Assembly: GCA_949775045.1 (NCBI GenBank)
Contig: OX459100.1
Coordinates: forward strand, 3,369,436 to 3,433,435
Source of the DNA: Metridium senile
Lineage: Eukaryota > Cnidaria > Anthozoa > Actiniaria > Metridiidae
Reading direction: 5' to 3'
Length of the DNA: 64,000 nucleotides
The stretch's first letter is position 1; each line of letters begins with the position of its first letter. Of the stretch, positions 54,640 to 64,000 are shown piece by piece. Under the pieces are notes generated by a model. The model worked only from the letters and a program-made list of their open reading frames with translations. It was not told the DNA's origin and searched no databases. The position numbers and the translations under genes are program-made.

Positions 54640-54735
54640 AGAAAGAATTAAGAAGGAAGGAAGGAAGGCAGAGAATGTCAAGGAAGGGAGGCAGGATTAA
54701 GGAAGGAACTGAAGGAAGGAAGGAATTAAGGAAAA
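54640..54735. repeat. (GGAA)n purine tract
   Basis: AAGGAAGGAAGG repeats with GGGAGG interruptions. The surrounding 54300-55700 contains nothing further recognisable except a G-run at 55225-55252. Confidence 0.85.
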
Positions 54736-55706
54736 AACGATTATACGTATATCTTGACGCCAGTCAGCTCAAACCTTAAACTTAACCTTATCCTGAGCTG
54801 AGGATCATCAGGGCTACTGAGGGACACTGATACCTATCCCCGAGTGCCTGTCAGTCTAGTTAAGTGACACTCAGGCTAACTTAACCTGCACAGACTCGTT
54901 CTTCAACAAGTGCGCGTGACACTACGGGACATCCCGTTCCAGACGGGATCATGCTGGGGACGTCGATTTACAATCTACTAGAGCTAGTAAACAGCTGGGC
55001 TAAATAGGGAATTTGTTATTATATAATCCGTTTTAACATTATAGAGTAGAGTTTGAGTCATTTTTGTTGTTGGCCATTTGTTTTCACGCGGCTGGATTAG
55101 TTATATTTCCTCACTGCATACCCTTTACCACTGCGTGATAATGAGTTATGGATGGTTTCGCGACCGCAATGGCGACTGGTATGCAGCTAGCGAGGATGCG
55201 AGGAGGTGAGCCGTGAACTGCCGCCAGGGGGAGGGGGGGGGGGGGGGGAGGGGTGGTCGAAAAAACGCTTGCCAACAAATTCAAAACGGTGAGTGGCATT
55301 AACCTTGAGTGAGCGGCTGCTTTATACAGTGGGGCCGCAAAGTATTATTAAACAAACATCGTTACAAGTGACAGTGACACCATTTTGCTATTAGCCTTTT
55401 TCATATCGAGCAAGGGACTGGAACCAAGTTCCTAAAAATTAATTTAATTCAAAAATAAACCCCTTCACACGAAAGAACAAATACAAATTAGAAGAATTGA
55501 AAGTTTGAACAAGTTTGTGCAAATTGCAACCATAGTCCCTTGCTCACGTAACAATCCCAAACGCCTTTGCGGTATTTGACTCGACCCAGGTCGTATTTCT
55601 TTTTAGCATTGGGGTACCCGAATAAACTTTGATGATCACAAGACAACGATTCCAAGTCGAGACTGAACCTTGATTCTCTTATTTATCAAGGACAACCTCG
55701 ACTTGA

Positions 55707-55952
55707 GAGGCCCTGTTAGGGGGGTCTGAATAATCCATAATCCTGATTGAAGTTCATAAATAATCGGTAATCCTAAATTGTAAATAATGATTTACCAAAA
55801 ATATAATACAAACGAGTAATCATCCTAAATCCTCAATTGGTCCTAAATGCTGCAAAAATAAACCATAATCCTTAAACTTTTGGGTCAATAATCCATAACC
55901 CTGCTCTAAAAACCCCTAATAATCCATAATTTTAAAACCCTAACAGGGCCTC
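55707..55952. mobile_element. MITE with GAGGCCCTGTTAGGG ends
   Basis: GAGAGGCCCTGTTAGGGGGG at the left is inverted as CCCTAACAGGGCCTC at the right. The interior is made of AATCCATAATCCT-type sub-repeats. Confidence 0.8.
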
Positions 55953-56004
55953 ACTTGAAACCATTGTTTTGCAATCATCCAAGCGAGTTGTCTAAATATT
56001 TGTA

Positions 56005-56537
56005 TACAGTTATTTCAAAAAACGTTGAATACTGCAAACTGAATAGTGCATTGCAAGAACAAATTGCATTTTTGTGATATAATATTGTTTAAATTAAAAT
56101 ATATAATAATTAGGGACTTGTCAGAAATTAGCAGGGGGGGAGGGGGGGGGGGTGGAGTTTTGAAATGAAGTGATGAAAATGTCATGACCCTCCCAAAGTA
56201 AAGGATCATAATATCTTGACCCTACCCTATGTCACAGTGTCCTCATTTTTGGTGGTTTATTATTTTGTGATCCTCCCTTTTTAGGTTCTTAAAAAGTGAT
56301 GACCCTCCCCGAGTTTCCACCCCCCCCCCCCCCACCCCCCTCCCCTGCTAATTTCTGACAAGTCCCTTAGTTGCTTTTTTCTTAATACATTCCATTCAAA
56401 ACAATATACAAGCTAGTTATGGCCGGGGTAAATATTGCAGTATAATAATTTTTTTTTCTTCAAATTAATGAGACCCACAATGCCCTTTGGTCTTGGAATA
56501 CACTATTCAGTAGTCAACGTTTTTTGAAATAGCTGTA
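56005..56537. mobile_element. TACA(C/G)-end element with a nested MITE
   Basis: Ends TACAGTTATTTCAAAAAACG and (inverse) CGTTTTTTGAAATAGCTGTA, with inner arms TGAATACTGCAAACTGAATAG and CACTATTCAGTAGTCA. A second MITE (56112-56368) sits inside. Confidence 0.8.
56112..56368. mobile_element. Nested MITE with AGGGACTTGTCAGAAATTAG ends
   Basis: AGGGACTTGTCAGAAATTAG followed by a G-run, inverted at the right as a C-run then CTAATTTCTGACAAGTCCCT. Internal GATGACCCTCCC motifs occur in both directions. Flanked by TTA on both sides. Confidence 0.88.
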
Positions 56538-56689
56538 TATTTCGTCTTAGAAGCGTAGACTACGTTACATGAAAACGTTGCTATACAGTTTCCATGCATT
56601 TCTTTGCGATGACAAGAGGGCAGCAAAACAATAGCAGCAGATATTTGTGCTTGTAAATTTTATTTAAAGTTTTCAAAATTAACAATACA

Positions 56690-57020
56690 AAATGCATGTG
56701 ATAAAATTAAAATTAAAATCATTATCAAAATTATCTAAATTAATGAGAAAAAAATATATTTCAGTAAAAGAATCGCCCTACCCCACCCCCCTCAAATATC
56801 TAATGTTGCATTCTTTAAAAATTGTTATTATTAATACAGTTAAGATTGTTATTGTTATACATGAAATTAAAAATTAAAAATTAAAATCATTATCAAAATT
56901 ATCTTAATTAGAAAAAAATATTAGCAAAAGAATCGCCCTACCCCACCCCCCTCAAATATCTAATGTTGCATTCTTTAAAAATTATTATTAATGCAGTTAT
57001 GATTATTATTGTTGTACATG
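56690..57020. repeat. Direct duplication of about 160 bp
   Basis: AAAATCATTATCAAAATTAT through AAGAATCGCCCTACCCCACC to GCATTCTTTAAAAATT occurs at about 56715 and again at about 56884. Non-coding. Confidence 0.85.
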
Positions 57021-57096
57021 TATTTATTGATATATTGTTATTTACACAGGCGTCTACACCATGAATTTCCCATGTTGACCATTACGACCGTCAATA

Positions 57097-57153
57097 ATGA
57101 CCACTTTAGAAAGTCCAGAGGGTGACCACTTAATAGAGGGACCACTGTAGTTA
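57097..57153. mobile_element. Truncated pogo/Tigger-like MITE end
   Basis: GTGACCACTTAATAGAGGGACCACTGTAG reads in inverse as TACAGTGGTCCCTCTATTAA, the end seen at 15417-15573. Only one end is clear. Confidence 0.45.
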
Positions 57154-57609
57154 TTTTATAAAAAAATATTGAAAACTTGTCATTGTAAATTATAGTTCCC
57201 ATGGTCATCATAACGACCGTCAATAATGTAGCCCCTCCAAGAGTGCAGATAAAAAAAAAAAAAAACACTTATTTTACAATTTTAAAAAACTCATTAATAA
57301 TTCATGACCATTTTGTCCAATCTGATGCCCCTCTCTGGTCACGAGGAAAGCATTGTATATCGCATAATCTACGGCTGAAACGCGGAGGGATTTGAATGCG
57401 GCCCAGGGCCGGAATGATGATGTACAATAGAAGAACAATGGAATGCAAATGAACATGAACCATTATATAATGGCACATGTGTCATTATATAATGCTTCAT
57501 GTCCATAATTCAGATATTACCCTTCCCCCCATCCCCCCATTCTCTACTGACGAGTGAACATCAGACTTAGAAATAATTTACTTTTAGATTTTTGGCGAAA
57601 AAAATACTT

Positions 57610-57692
57610 TGATCATGAGTGCCAATGCCAGGATTCGAACCGAGATCTTCTGCTTGGTTGTATCCGAGCTTTAAGCCATTATGCCACTGAGG
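57610..57692 (-). repeat. tRNA-like SINE head, minus orientation
   Basis: Minus strand GCCTCAGTGGCATAATGGCT (A box) and CTCGGTTCGAATCCTGGCAT (B box), spaced as in a tRNA. No matching anticodon arm is convincing. Confidence 0.6.
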
Positions 57693-57871
57693 CAATCGAT
57701 GAAAAGTTTGCAACGAAAAGTCATCAAATTCATTAGCATTCAAGTTGGTTAGCATTCCTCTATTATTAGTGTAGATCAATTCCCAAATGCAAACAACCTT
57801 CCGGATCCGTTTTCTTTTGTTTCATCGATATTGGACAAAATGGTCATGAATTACTAATGAGTTTTTTAAGC

Positions 57872-57977
57872 AGTTCAATAAACTCGCAGAACGTGTTTTA
57901 TCAGGTTTAAAATCCCTTGGGCTTCGCCCTCGGGATTTTAAACCTGATAAAACACTCCTGCTCGTTTATTAAACTAT
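57872..57977. repeat. Foldback hairpin
   Basis: GTGTTTTATCAGGTTTAAAA TCCC pairs with GGGATTTTAAACCTGATAAAACAC around a GGGCTTCGCCC core. Outer arms AGTTCAATAAAC and GTTTATTAAACT. Confidence 0.88.
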
Positions 57978-58081
57978 ACGTAACGCTTTATATAGTAACA
58001 CTTAGAATTATTAGCCTAGAAAAACATAGTTCCTTATTTAACTTTTTAAAGGATTAAAAGACTCTTGAGATATTTTCATGG

Positions 58082-58160
58082 TAACCAGTACCGAGACTCG
58101 AACTTCTAACCACTAACTTACTAATTCTTATTGCTTACCATTAAGCCACAAGCTAATTCG
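58082..58160 (-). repeat. tRNA-like sequence, minus orientation
   Basis: Minus strand TTAGCTTGTGGCTTAATGGTAAG (A-box-like) and AGAAGTTCGAGTCTCGGTAC (B box). A different subfamily from the copy at 57610. Confidence 0.5.
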
Positions 58161-58265
58161 TTGACCAGAACGGAATGTTTTAAACTGTTATAGAAATTAT
58201 CCATGCATGCATAACTATCAGATAATAGTTTCATTACAATAAAATGGCTAAATATCTATAGGGCC

Positions 58266-58374
58266 TTAAGGCCGGATACGGTCCAAGTTCGCGGGGTGCT
58301 CGCAGATTGACAAAGTATATATCATTTTAACTGAAAGCTGTGAAAGCACACCTTGGACGTGGACCGTATCCTTA
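58266..58374. mobile_element. Small MITE with AAGGCCGGATACGGTCCA ends
   Basis: TTAAGGCCGGATACGGTCCA is inverted as TGGACCGTATCCTTAA at the right, with inner CTTGGACG / AAGTTCG arms. About 110 bp. Confidence 0.75.
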
Positions 58375-58387
58375 AAATTTTCAACAT

Positions 58388-58636
58388 AACTTTGAATTGA
58401 GTGTTATAATTCATTCGCAGTCAGTCGTATTAGGAGAAAACAAATAAAACAAAACAATAAACGATTTAGTAAGAGCGTAAATACCCACTCACATTGTAAA
58501 AGATATCAAAATGATTTGATTTACGTGTTATAATACATTTGCTGTCAGTCGTATTACGAGAAAACAAATAAAACAAAACACTAAACGATTTAGTTAGAGC
58601 GTAAATACCCACTCACATCGTAAAAGATATCAAAAT
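58388..58636. repeat. Direct duplication of about 120 bp
   Basis: GTGTTATAATxCATTxGCxGTCAGTCGTATTA through AAATACCCACTCACAT to TAAAAGATATCAAAATG occurs at about 58400 and again at about 58527. Confidence 0.9.
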
Positions 58637-58741
58637 GTCTCATTTGCGATTTTTATGGTCCAAGAAATTCAGTCTTTCGCGCAGTGCATGCTGTTAAGTG
58701 AGCATGGGTCTTTAATGTATTCTAGTTTATTGATTATATTT

Positions 58742-61700
58742 TTAGAACAACTTTTCCAGCTGCATCGCAGGAAATTCTAGTGCAATAGCAAGAATGAATG
58801 AAATACCATAGGATACCATCAGACAACCAAGAAAGTAGATCACCTGATAATAGAAAAGTTGTCTTTTAGTTGATGGAAACAAATGGAAACTAGCAAGTAA
58901 ACTGGTATAGGCTGCGTCGGTGTTTGATATAAACGATAGGTAATATAATGAAATTTGTAACACCGTAAAAAATGTTGACTTTACTGACGTTTCGATCTTT
59001 AGCCCTTCGTTGGAGTAAAAGGATGTCGACTCCGACGAAGGGTTAAAGCTCGAAACGTCAGTAAAGTTAAGTCAACATTTTTTTACGGTGTTACAAATTT
59101 CATTATATTACCTTTAGTTGATACAGTTGAGAAATCAGTAATAGGAATGGCAGAACAAAGAAAAAACATACTGAAATCGGTCATAATCATATACATATAC
59201 TAGCTAACAAATATCAAATGAACAAACGAAATGACACACAAGCAAAACACACGTACAAACAAACCGATCAACATACAACTTAGCTCTGAAAGAAAGAAAT
59301 ATACAAACAGATCAACAAAGAAGCAAACAGACCAACAAACAAGCAAACAGACCAACAAACAAGCAAACATACCAACTAACAAGCAAACATACCAACTAAC
59401 AAACAAACAAACAAACATACTAACTAACAAACAAACATACCCACTAACAAACAAACATACCAACTAACAAACAGACCAACAAACAAACAAACAGACCAAC
59501 AAACAAACAAGTAAAAAAAAACAAGCAAAAAAAGACGACCAACAAGACGTCAAAAAATAAATAAATAAATAAACAAGCAAACACAACAACACACAAGCAA
59601 ACAGACAAACCAATAAATAGACCAACAACAAACCGATCAACAAGCCGAGAAAAATACAACTAAACCCCTGAAATAAAGAAAAATACAAGCAAACAGACCA
59701 ACAAACAAAGAAACAAACAAGCAAAACAAAAAACCGACAAACGTCGGGAAAAAAAAAAACAGACAAAAAAAACAAATAAACAAACAAGCAAGCAAACAGA
59801 CAAACAAATAGACCAACAAACAACTAAACACAGACAAACAGATAAACAAACAAGCCAATGTACAAACGAACGAAGAAGAAACAAACAAAAGGACGAACGA
59901 AATGACAAACAAACCAACGAAGGAACATACAAAACAACAACAAAAGACAGACTGGCATAACAAATCGAAATAAACTGACAAAGTCACCAACTTACAATCA
60001 AGTAATCAGTGTAGGCAATAGTATGTTCTAAGCCACCATAAAATGCAGTAAGCACCAAGGGATGAACAAGATACGTCCCGTAAGTCAGTCGACTTAAAGG
60101 CATCCAGAATTTAGCAGACAGTATATTATCAACAAGACCTAGAAAGATAAGAAAAGACATCAAACTTGGGGTAATATAAACATCTAAACTTCTATATATT
60201 GCACAAAAACAAGCAATATTTTTGGGCAAAATAATTCTTGACTAAAAAGAAAGTCCTTATATTTAAGCTTGTGTCACAACGGCATTGCTGAAAAAATTCC
60301 AGTGTTACAGCGCCTTTTGGGTGGCATGGGTGGCCTAGCGGTGAGAGCGCTGGCCTCTCAAAGCTGTGGTCCAGGTTCGAGTCCAGGCTCGGGCATGGAT
60401 TATACACCTATCTCAAAAATCGTTGTCGCAGCCAAAGCTACAGTCCACACACTGAAACCTGCAAAGGATGTCGGTATTTCTTCTCTTGTTATCAATTCAT
60501 TCATAGCATATTTTGGATGTTCGTGTTTGTGTTGTATGACCATAACACTGTTACAGTCGTAGATGATCAAACACTGATATTTCTTTAAAAAACGTGTTAT
60601 TAATCATAAACTATGTTCATAACACCGACAACCTTTGCAGGCTTCAGAGTGTAAACTGTAGCTTCGGCTGCGATAACGATTTTTGAAATAGGTGTATGTG
60701 AGTTGAGTTTGTTTGATGTGTCTTCTCTCCTATGCCACGAGGGTTTTCTTCAGGTTATCCGGTTTTCCTCCCTCCGCAAAATTGAACATTTGAGCCGAGT
60801 TGTGTGCAAAATATTTAGCGGCGAGGTAATGAGTGTGTGTCTGAGTCTCCCCAATAAGTGAGGGCACACGTGTCCAGCTAGAGAGATTAAGACGTAAAAA
60901 AAAAAGATTTATTTATTTATTTGTAAATGTAAATGTAAACTTGATTTAAACACGATATGTAGCTAAAGCCGTACAGCTTGTGGGGTCGTGTATAACAAAG
61001 ATGTAAATATACGAAAGAGATGTATATAATATGTAACAATGTAAAAATTTATATAAAAATATTAAATATAAGTTATGATATCAAAACTAGGATAACGATA
61101 CAAATTAAATAATATTATTGTAGTATTTTATAAAATATATGTTATTAAGTACACGTAGTTATCGTCATGCTTAGGTCTACACTAATTTGAAATTACATTA
61201 AAATTAAAATTGAGAAATTCAGCTGATTTTAAGAGACGGTCGGTAAAACTTTTTATGCTATTTAGTGTTTATTTGACTAAAACTCACCTCCAACACCAGT
61301 ATGACACACATAGATGACCCAGGCAAGACCCAAAGACCAAGAAAACCTCATAAACATTCCATAAATGACGTTCTCTGTCTGGGTGAATGGTTCACGATTA
61401 GCCTTCATGGTCTTGTAAACACCATATAGTGACGAGAAGGAACAGATGAAGGCGATGGACCAGCCAATGGCAAGAAATATTAATCGAGAGAACTAGGTAG
61501 TGAAAATGAAAAAAACCCCAGATAATTATGATTCAATCATCAATGAGAAGTTGATAAAGACTAATTAGAGTACGTCTAATAATACGGCAAGATAATGATT
61601 AGGGGCGGACCATTAGAAAAACCGGAGGGGGGGGGCAGAAAAAAATCTGTGCAGGTTTTTTTTTCTTGGGTTCAAGCCTTTTTTTTTGGTCTTGATTCCC

Positions 61701-62104
61701 CGCAGGATTTTTTATCTCACAATATTCCCGTGCAGGATTTTTTCTTTCTCACAATATGTCCGGGTTTTTCTAATGGTCCGGCCCTTATTATGTTTGTCAT
61801 CACCATATGGCAGACAGACAGACAGGATAGAAAGACAGACATACAGGATATACAGAAAGCCAGACAGGATAGACAGACAGACAGACAAGCATATCTAACA
61901 TCCAGACAGCCAGACGGACAGACGGACAGACGGAATATACAAAGCCAGACAGGATAGACAGACAGACAGGCAGACAAGCATATCTAACAGCCAGACAGCC
62001 AGACGGACAGACAGAATATACAAAGCCAGACAGGATAGACAGACAGACAGGCAGACAAGCATATCTAACAGCCAGACAGACAGAATATACAGAAAGCCAG
62101 ACAG

Positions 62105-62168
<64 letters not shown>

Positions 62169-62789
62169 CATCTAACAGAAAGAGATACTGGCTGACTTAC
62201 TGGTTGTAGTTTCCGTACATAGGAGTGAGTTTTATCAGTAAAGAAAATGTAACCAAGAACCATTCCAACAAGATACGGTGAGATACGACAGTATGGCTTG
62301 ACGTAGACCCAGTCAGAGAACTTGCCTGCTAGATTACCATCTTGTTGTCTATACATAACAATTTTAATTCAACAATAAAAATATACATTTATTAGAGTTT
62401 CCAAATATGTCTAGAAACTATTACATAAAAAGTTAACATTAATTAAGGTGACAAGCTACTTTTGGAAAAAATGTTAAACTTTGCTTTAAACTACGATTTT
62501 TTAACGTGAAATTTAATGCTGATTCAAAAACAAATGGGGTGTCCCGAGCTTGTTTTCGAGATAATCAGCATTTAATGGATGCCTTCGCGCGAGATTCTGA
62601 AGCAAAATTTGCAAAAACGGAAGCGATATGAAAAAAAATCACAACTCATAAGAAAACAGTTATTTTCATACTATATCAAACACAAATGCCGGCTAATGAA
62701 TCATTCAAAAAAAACAAAAACATGGATAGTTTTGAATAAAAGATAAAACATAACATACTATTGCATACACTGATTACTTGATAAGCGCA

Positions 62790-62821
<32 letters not shown>

Positions 62822-63994
62822 CAACTTTATTTAAAGAGGGTAGCACTGAATAGCTAAAAGCTAATAAACTTGTTGACTTCATAGTTTGTTCTTTCGTTGA
62901 TTTATTTGTCCTATTTTGTTTCTGTATTCGTTCGATTGCTCACTGGCTTGTTTATAGATGCAATATAGCCTCTACATACAGACACTCAAAACGCTTAGGA
63001 AAATTAAAGTGTCTGATAGTTGAAATGACAATAAATCGAAACTATAGCGAGTAGACTAGTATATGCTTCATTGGTGTTTGATATAAGCAATAGGTAATAG
63101 AATAAAATGTGTAACACCGTAAAAAATGTTGACTTAACTTTAATGACATTTCGAGCTTTAGCCCTTCGTCAGAGTAAATGAAGAATATGAAAAGAGAATA
63201 CTTACTCAAAGAATAACCCTTGGGTGGCTGGGAGATGATAGTAGCCGATGATGGCTCCAGTAGTGATGAAACTGGCCACCAGAAAACTACCAATACTGAT
63301 AGACATACCAGGTAATTTGAACCTGGACAACAAGTATAATATTACCATTATTATTATCATCATAAACAGCAAGAAACCATCGTCATCATCATGATCATCC
63401 TCACAATCATCATCATTTATATCATCATTACAATCATCATCATCATCATCATCGCCAACATCATCACAATCACAATCAAAATGATCATCACACAATTATC
63501 ATCATCGTCATCATCATCATCAACATTAACAATATAATCATCACCATTATTACCACGGCCACCATCATCATCAATATTGTAATCACACTGGTCATCATCA
63601 CCACTACCATAATCATCATCAATATTGTTATCATCATCATCATCACCACCACTATAATCATCATCATCATCACCATCATGACCACCACCACCACCATAAT
63701 TATCATCATCATAACCACCACCATAATCATAATCATCACCACCACCATAATCATCATCATCATCATCACAATCGGCATCATCATCATCACCACCATAATC
63801 AATATTGTAGTCATCATCATCATCACCACCATAATCAATATTGTAATCATCATCATCATCACCACCATAATCAATATTGTAGTCATCATCATCATCAAGG
63901 TTGTGATTACTTACTTGTACATAGCATACAGAAACAGTGGAGAAATGACATAGAACTGCATGTCATTAGCCAAGTACCAGGACCAGCCCAGACA
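58742..63994 (-). CDS. Acyltransferase-3 / NRF-6-like multi-pass membrane protein, 3' part
   Basis: Exons in transcript order: about 63915-63994 (may extend past the window edge), 63206-63322, 62201-62348, 61288-61492, 59996-60138 and 58742-58843 (stop TAA). All joins are AG/GT with matching phase. The protein matches the acyltransferase-3 family of NRF-6 (nose resistant to fluoxetine) type: CLGWSWYLANDMQFYVISPLF, FKLPGMSISIGSFLVASF, VKPYCRISPYLVGMVLGYIF, a conserved-looking TENVIYGMFMRFSWSLGLAW, and PLSRLTYGTYLVHPLVLTAF near the end. The C-terminus is FPAMQLEKLF. Several hydrophobic helices span the piece. This family transfers acyl groups at membranes, but the substrate of animal NRF-6-like proteins is not deducible here. 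The N-terminal lumenal domain and first exons lie outside the window. Introns hold large microsatellites. It is read on the same strand as the SLC7 cluster but there is no sign of a functional link. Confidence 0.88.
58888..59112. repeat. Two hammerhead-bearing repeats in inverted (head-to-head) arrangement
   Basis: A minus-strand copy (58888-59019) and a plus-strand copy (59028-59112) meet at their hammerhead ends: TTTACTCCAACGAAGGGCTA reads leftward and GACTCCGACGAAGGGTTAAA reads rightward. Each continues into CAACATTTTTTACGGTGTTA. In the last intron of the NRF-6-like gene. Confidence 0.85.
59220..59960. repeat. (AAACAAACAGACC)n minisatellite
   Basis: About 700 bp of variable AAAC/AAGC/AGACC units in an intron of the NRF-6-like gene. 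Several overlapping minus-strand frames rich in Cys/Leu/Val/Phe are translated repeat. Confidence 0.92.
60320..60900 (+). repeat. tRNA-derived SINE interrupted by a TACACC element
   Basis: Head 60320-60399 with GGCATGGGTGGCCTAGCGGT (A box) and CCAGGTTCGAGTCCAGG (B box). The body resumes at about 60700 with GTGAGTTGAGTTTGTTTGAT and CGGTTTTCCTCCCTCCGCAA, and ends in an A-run at about 60897. The element 60403-60696 has inserted exactly between head and body. Confidence 0.85.
60403..60696. mobile_element. TACACC-end foldback element inside a SINE
   Basis: TACACCTATCTCAAAAATCG … TCGCAGCCxAAGCTACAGTCC and its inverse, ending GATTTTTGAAATAGGTGTA. Its arms match the 30560-31188 element, so these two are close relatives. 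Confidence 0.88.
61601..61786. mobile_element. MITE with AGGGGCGGACCATTAGAAAA ends
   Basis: AGGGGCGGACCATTAGAAAA and inverse TTTTTCTAATGGTCCGGCCCTT. The interior has TGCAGGATTTTTT repeated several times. Related to 27288-27498. Confidence 0.82.
61808..62172. repeat. (CAGA)n minisatellite with units of about 105 bp
   Basis: Higher-order units (AGCATATCTAACAGCCAGAC … AATATACAAAGCCAGACAGG) repeat about three times, followed by a 60-bp pure CAGA run that ends 30 bp from the exon 62201-62348 donor. Long frames on both strands are translated repeat. Confidence 0.93.
63037..63178 (-). repeat. Hammerhead-bearing repeat with intact CTGACGA core
   Basis: Minus strand TTTACTCTGACGAAGGGCTA, AAGCTCGAAATGTCATTAAA, then GTTAAGTCAACATTTTTTAC and one 89-bp-type unit. 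It is the only copy here in which the hammerhead core reads CTGACGA … GAAA. Confidence 0.85.
63137..63178 (-). ncRNA. Minimal hammerhead ribozyme motif (candidate)
   Basis: Stem I strands TTTACT and ATTAAA (one mismatch), core CTGACGA, stem II GGGC-TAAA-GCTC, core GAAA, then TGTC as the expected cleavage triplet (GTC). Stem III would be only about two base pairs with no loop, like the minimal hammerheads reported in Penelope-like elements, which are thought to act as dimers. Activity is untested. Confidence 0.55.
63340..63900. repeat. (ATC)n microsatellite with minisatellite units
   Basis: CATCATCATCACCACCATAA units, including a unit of about 48 bp built on AATCAATATTGTAGTCATCA repeated three to four times at 63790-63895. 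In an intron of the NRF-6-like gene. Met- or Ile-rich frames on both strands are artefacts. Confidence 0.95.
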
Positions 63995-64000
63995 CTATAA

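Noticed and set aside
59200..59990. Cys/Leu/Val/Phe-rich frames resembling membrane proteins
   Set aside because: They are translated AAACAAACAGACC minisatellite within an NRF-6-like intron.
61800..62356. Frames of 120-150 aa across the CAGA array
   Set aside because: Only the part at 62201-62348 is a real exon of the NRF-6-like gene. The Cys-Leu-Ser-Val repeat is microsatellite.

Overview
The window is eukaryotic, most likely from an AT-rich marine invertebrate. A cnidarian is my best guess, but the sequence does not prove it. Genes have many short exons with GT-AG introns of 0.1 to 4 kb. They sit in DNA full of microsatellites, foldback (MITE-like) elements, tRNA-derived SINEs, hammerhead-bearing repeats and one recent LTR retrotransposon. 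There is nothing bacterial: no operons and no CRISPR.

Layout. (1) 1.2-6.8 kb, + strand: the 3' part of a multi-exon gene I do not recognise, with large simple-sequence arrays in its introns. (2) 8.0-16.3 kb, + strand: a ten-exon SLC7-type amino acid transporter (b0,+AT/SLC7A9-like light chain), complete except for a 2-bp frame problem at the end of exon 1. (3) 19.7-26.1 kb: a Ty3/gypsy-class LTR retrotransposon with identical 907-bp LTRs and the unusual order gag-PR-IN-RT-RH (Gmr1-like). Most of its integrase is deleted. (4) 27.9-53.1 kb, - strand: a second SLC7 locus. One set of nine downstream exons (exons 2-10, 27.9-34.4 kb) is preceded by five separate, divergent first exons (36.5-37.1, 40.2-40.6, 44.2-44.7, 47.5-48.0 and 52.6-53.1 kb). 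Each first exon encodes the same N-terminal third of a transporter, each ends in a GT donor in the same phase, and I see no exons 2-10 between them. (5) 58.7-64.0 kb, - strand: the 3' half of an acyltransferase-3 / NRF-6-like multi-pass membrane protein gene, which continues beyond the window.

The main result is region 4. It looks like a clustered alternative-first-exon gene, comparable in layout to UGT1A or clustered protocadherins, but in an amino acid transporter. The variable exon supplies the N-terminus, TM1-TM3, the cysteine expected to bond an SLC3 heavy chain, and the start of TM4. The constant exons supply the rest of TM4 through the C-terminus. One locus could thus make five transporters sharing most of the transport core. 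Three variable exons have a TATA-like box 120-170 bp upstream of the ATG and a fourth has a CCAAT box, which fits separate promoters. One variable exon (V3) carries a 28-bp tandem duplication that breaks its frame.

The space between genes is mostly repeats. A family of foldback elements shares the outer end TACACCTATTTCAA but differs inside. A second family has a roughly 89-bp tandem unit and a hammerhead-ribozyme-like motif (Penelope-like element type). All exon boundaries were read by eye from ORF continuity and splice consensus, not from transcripts.
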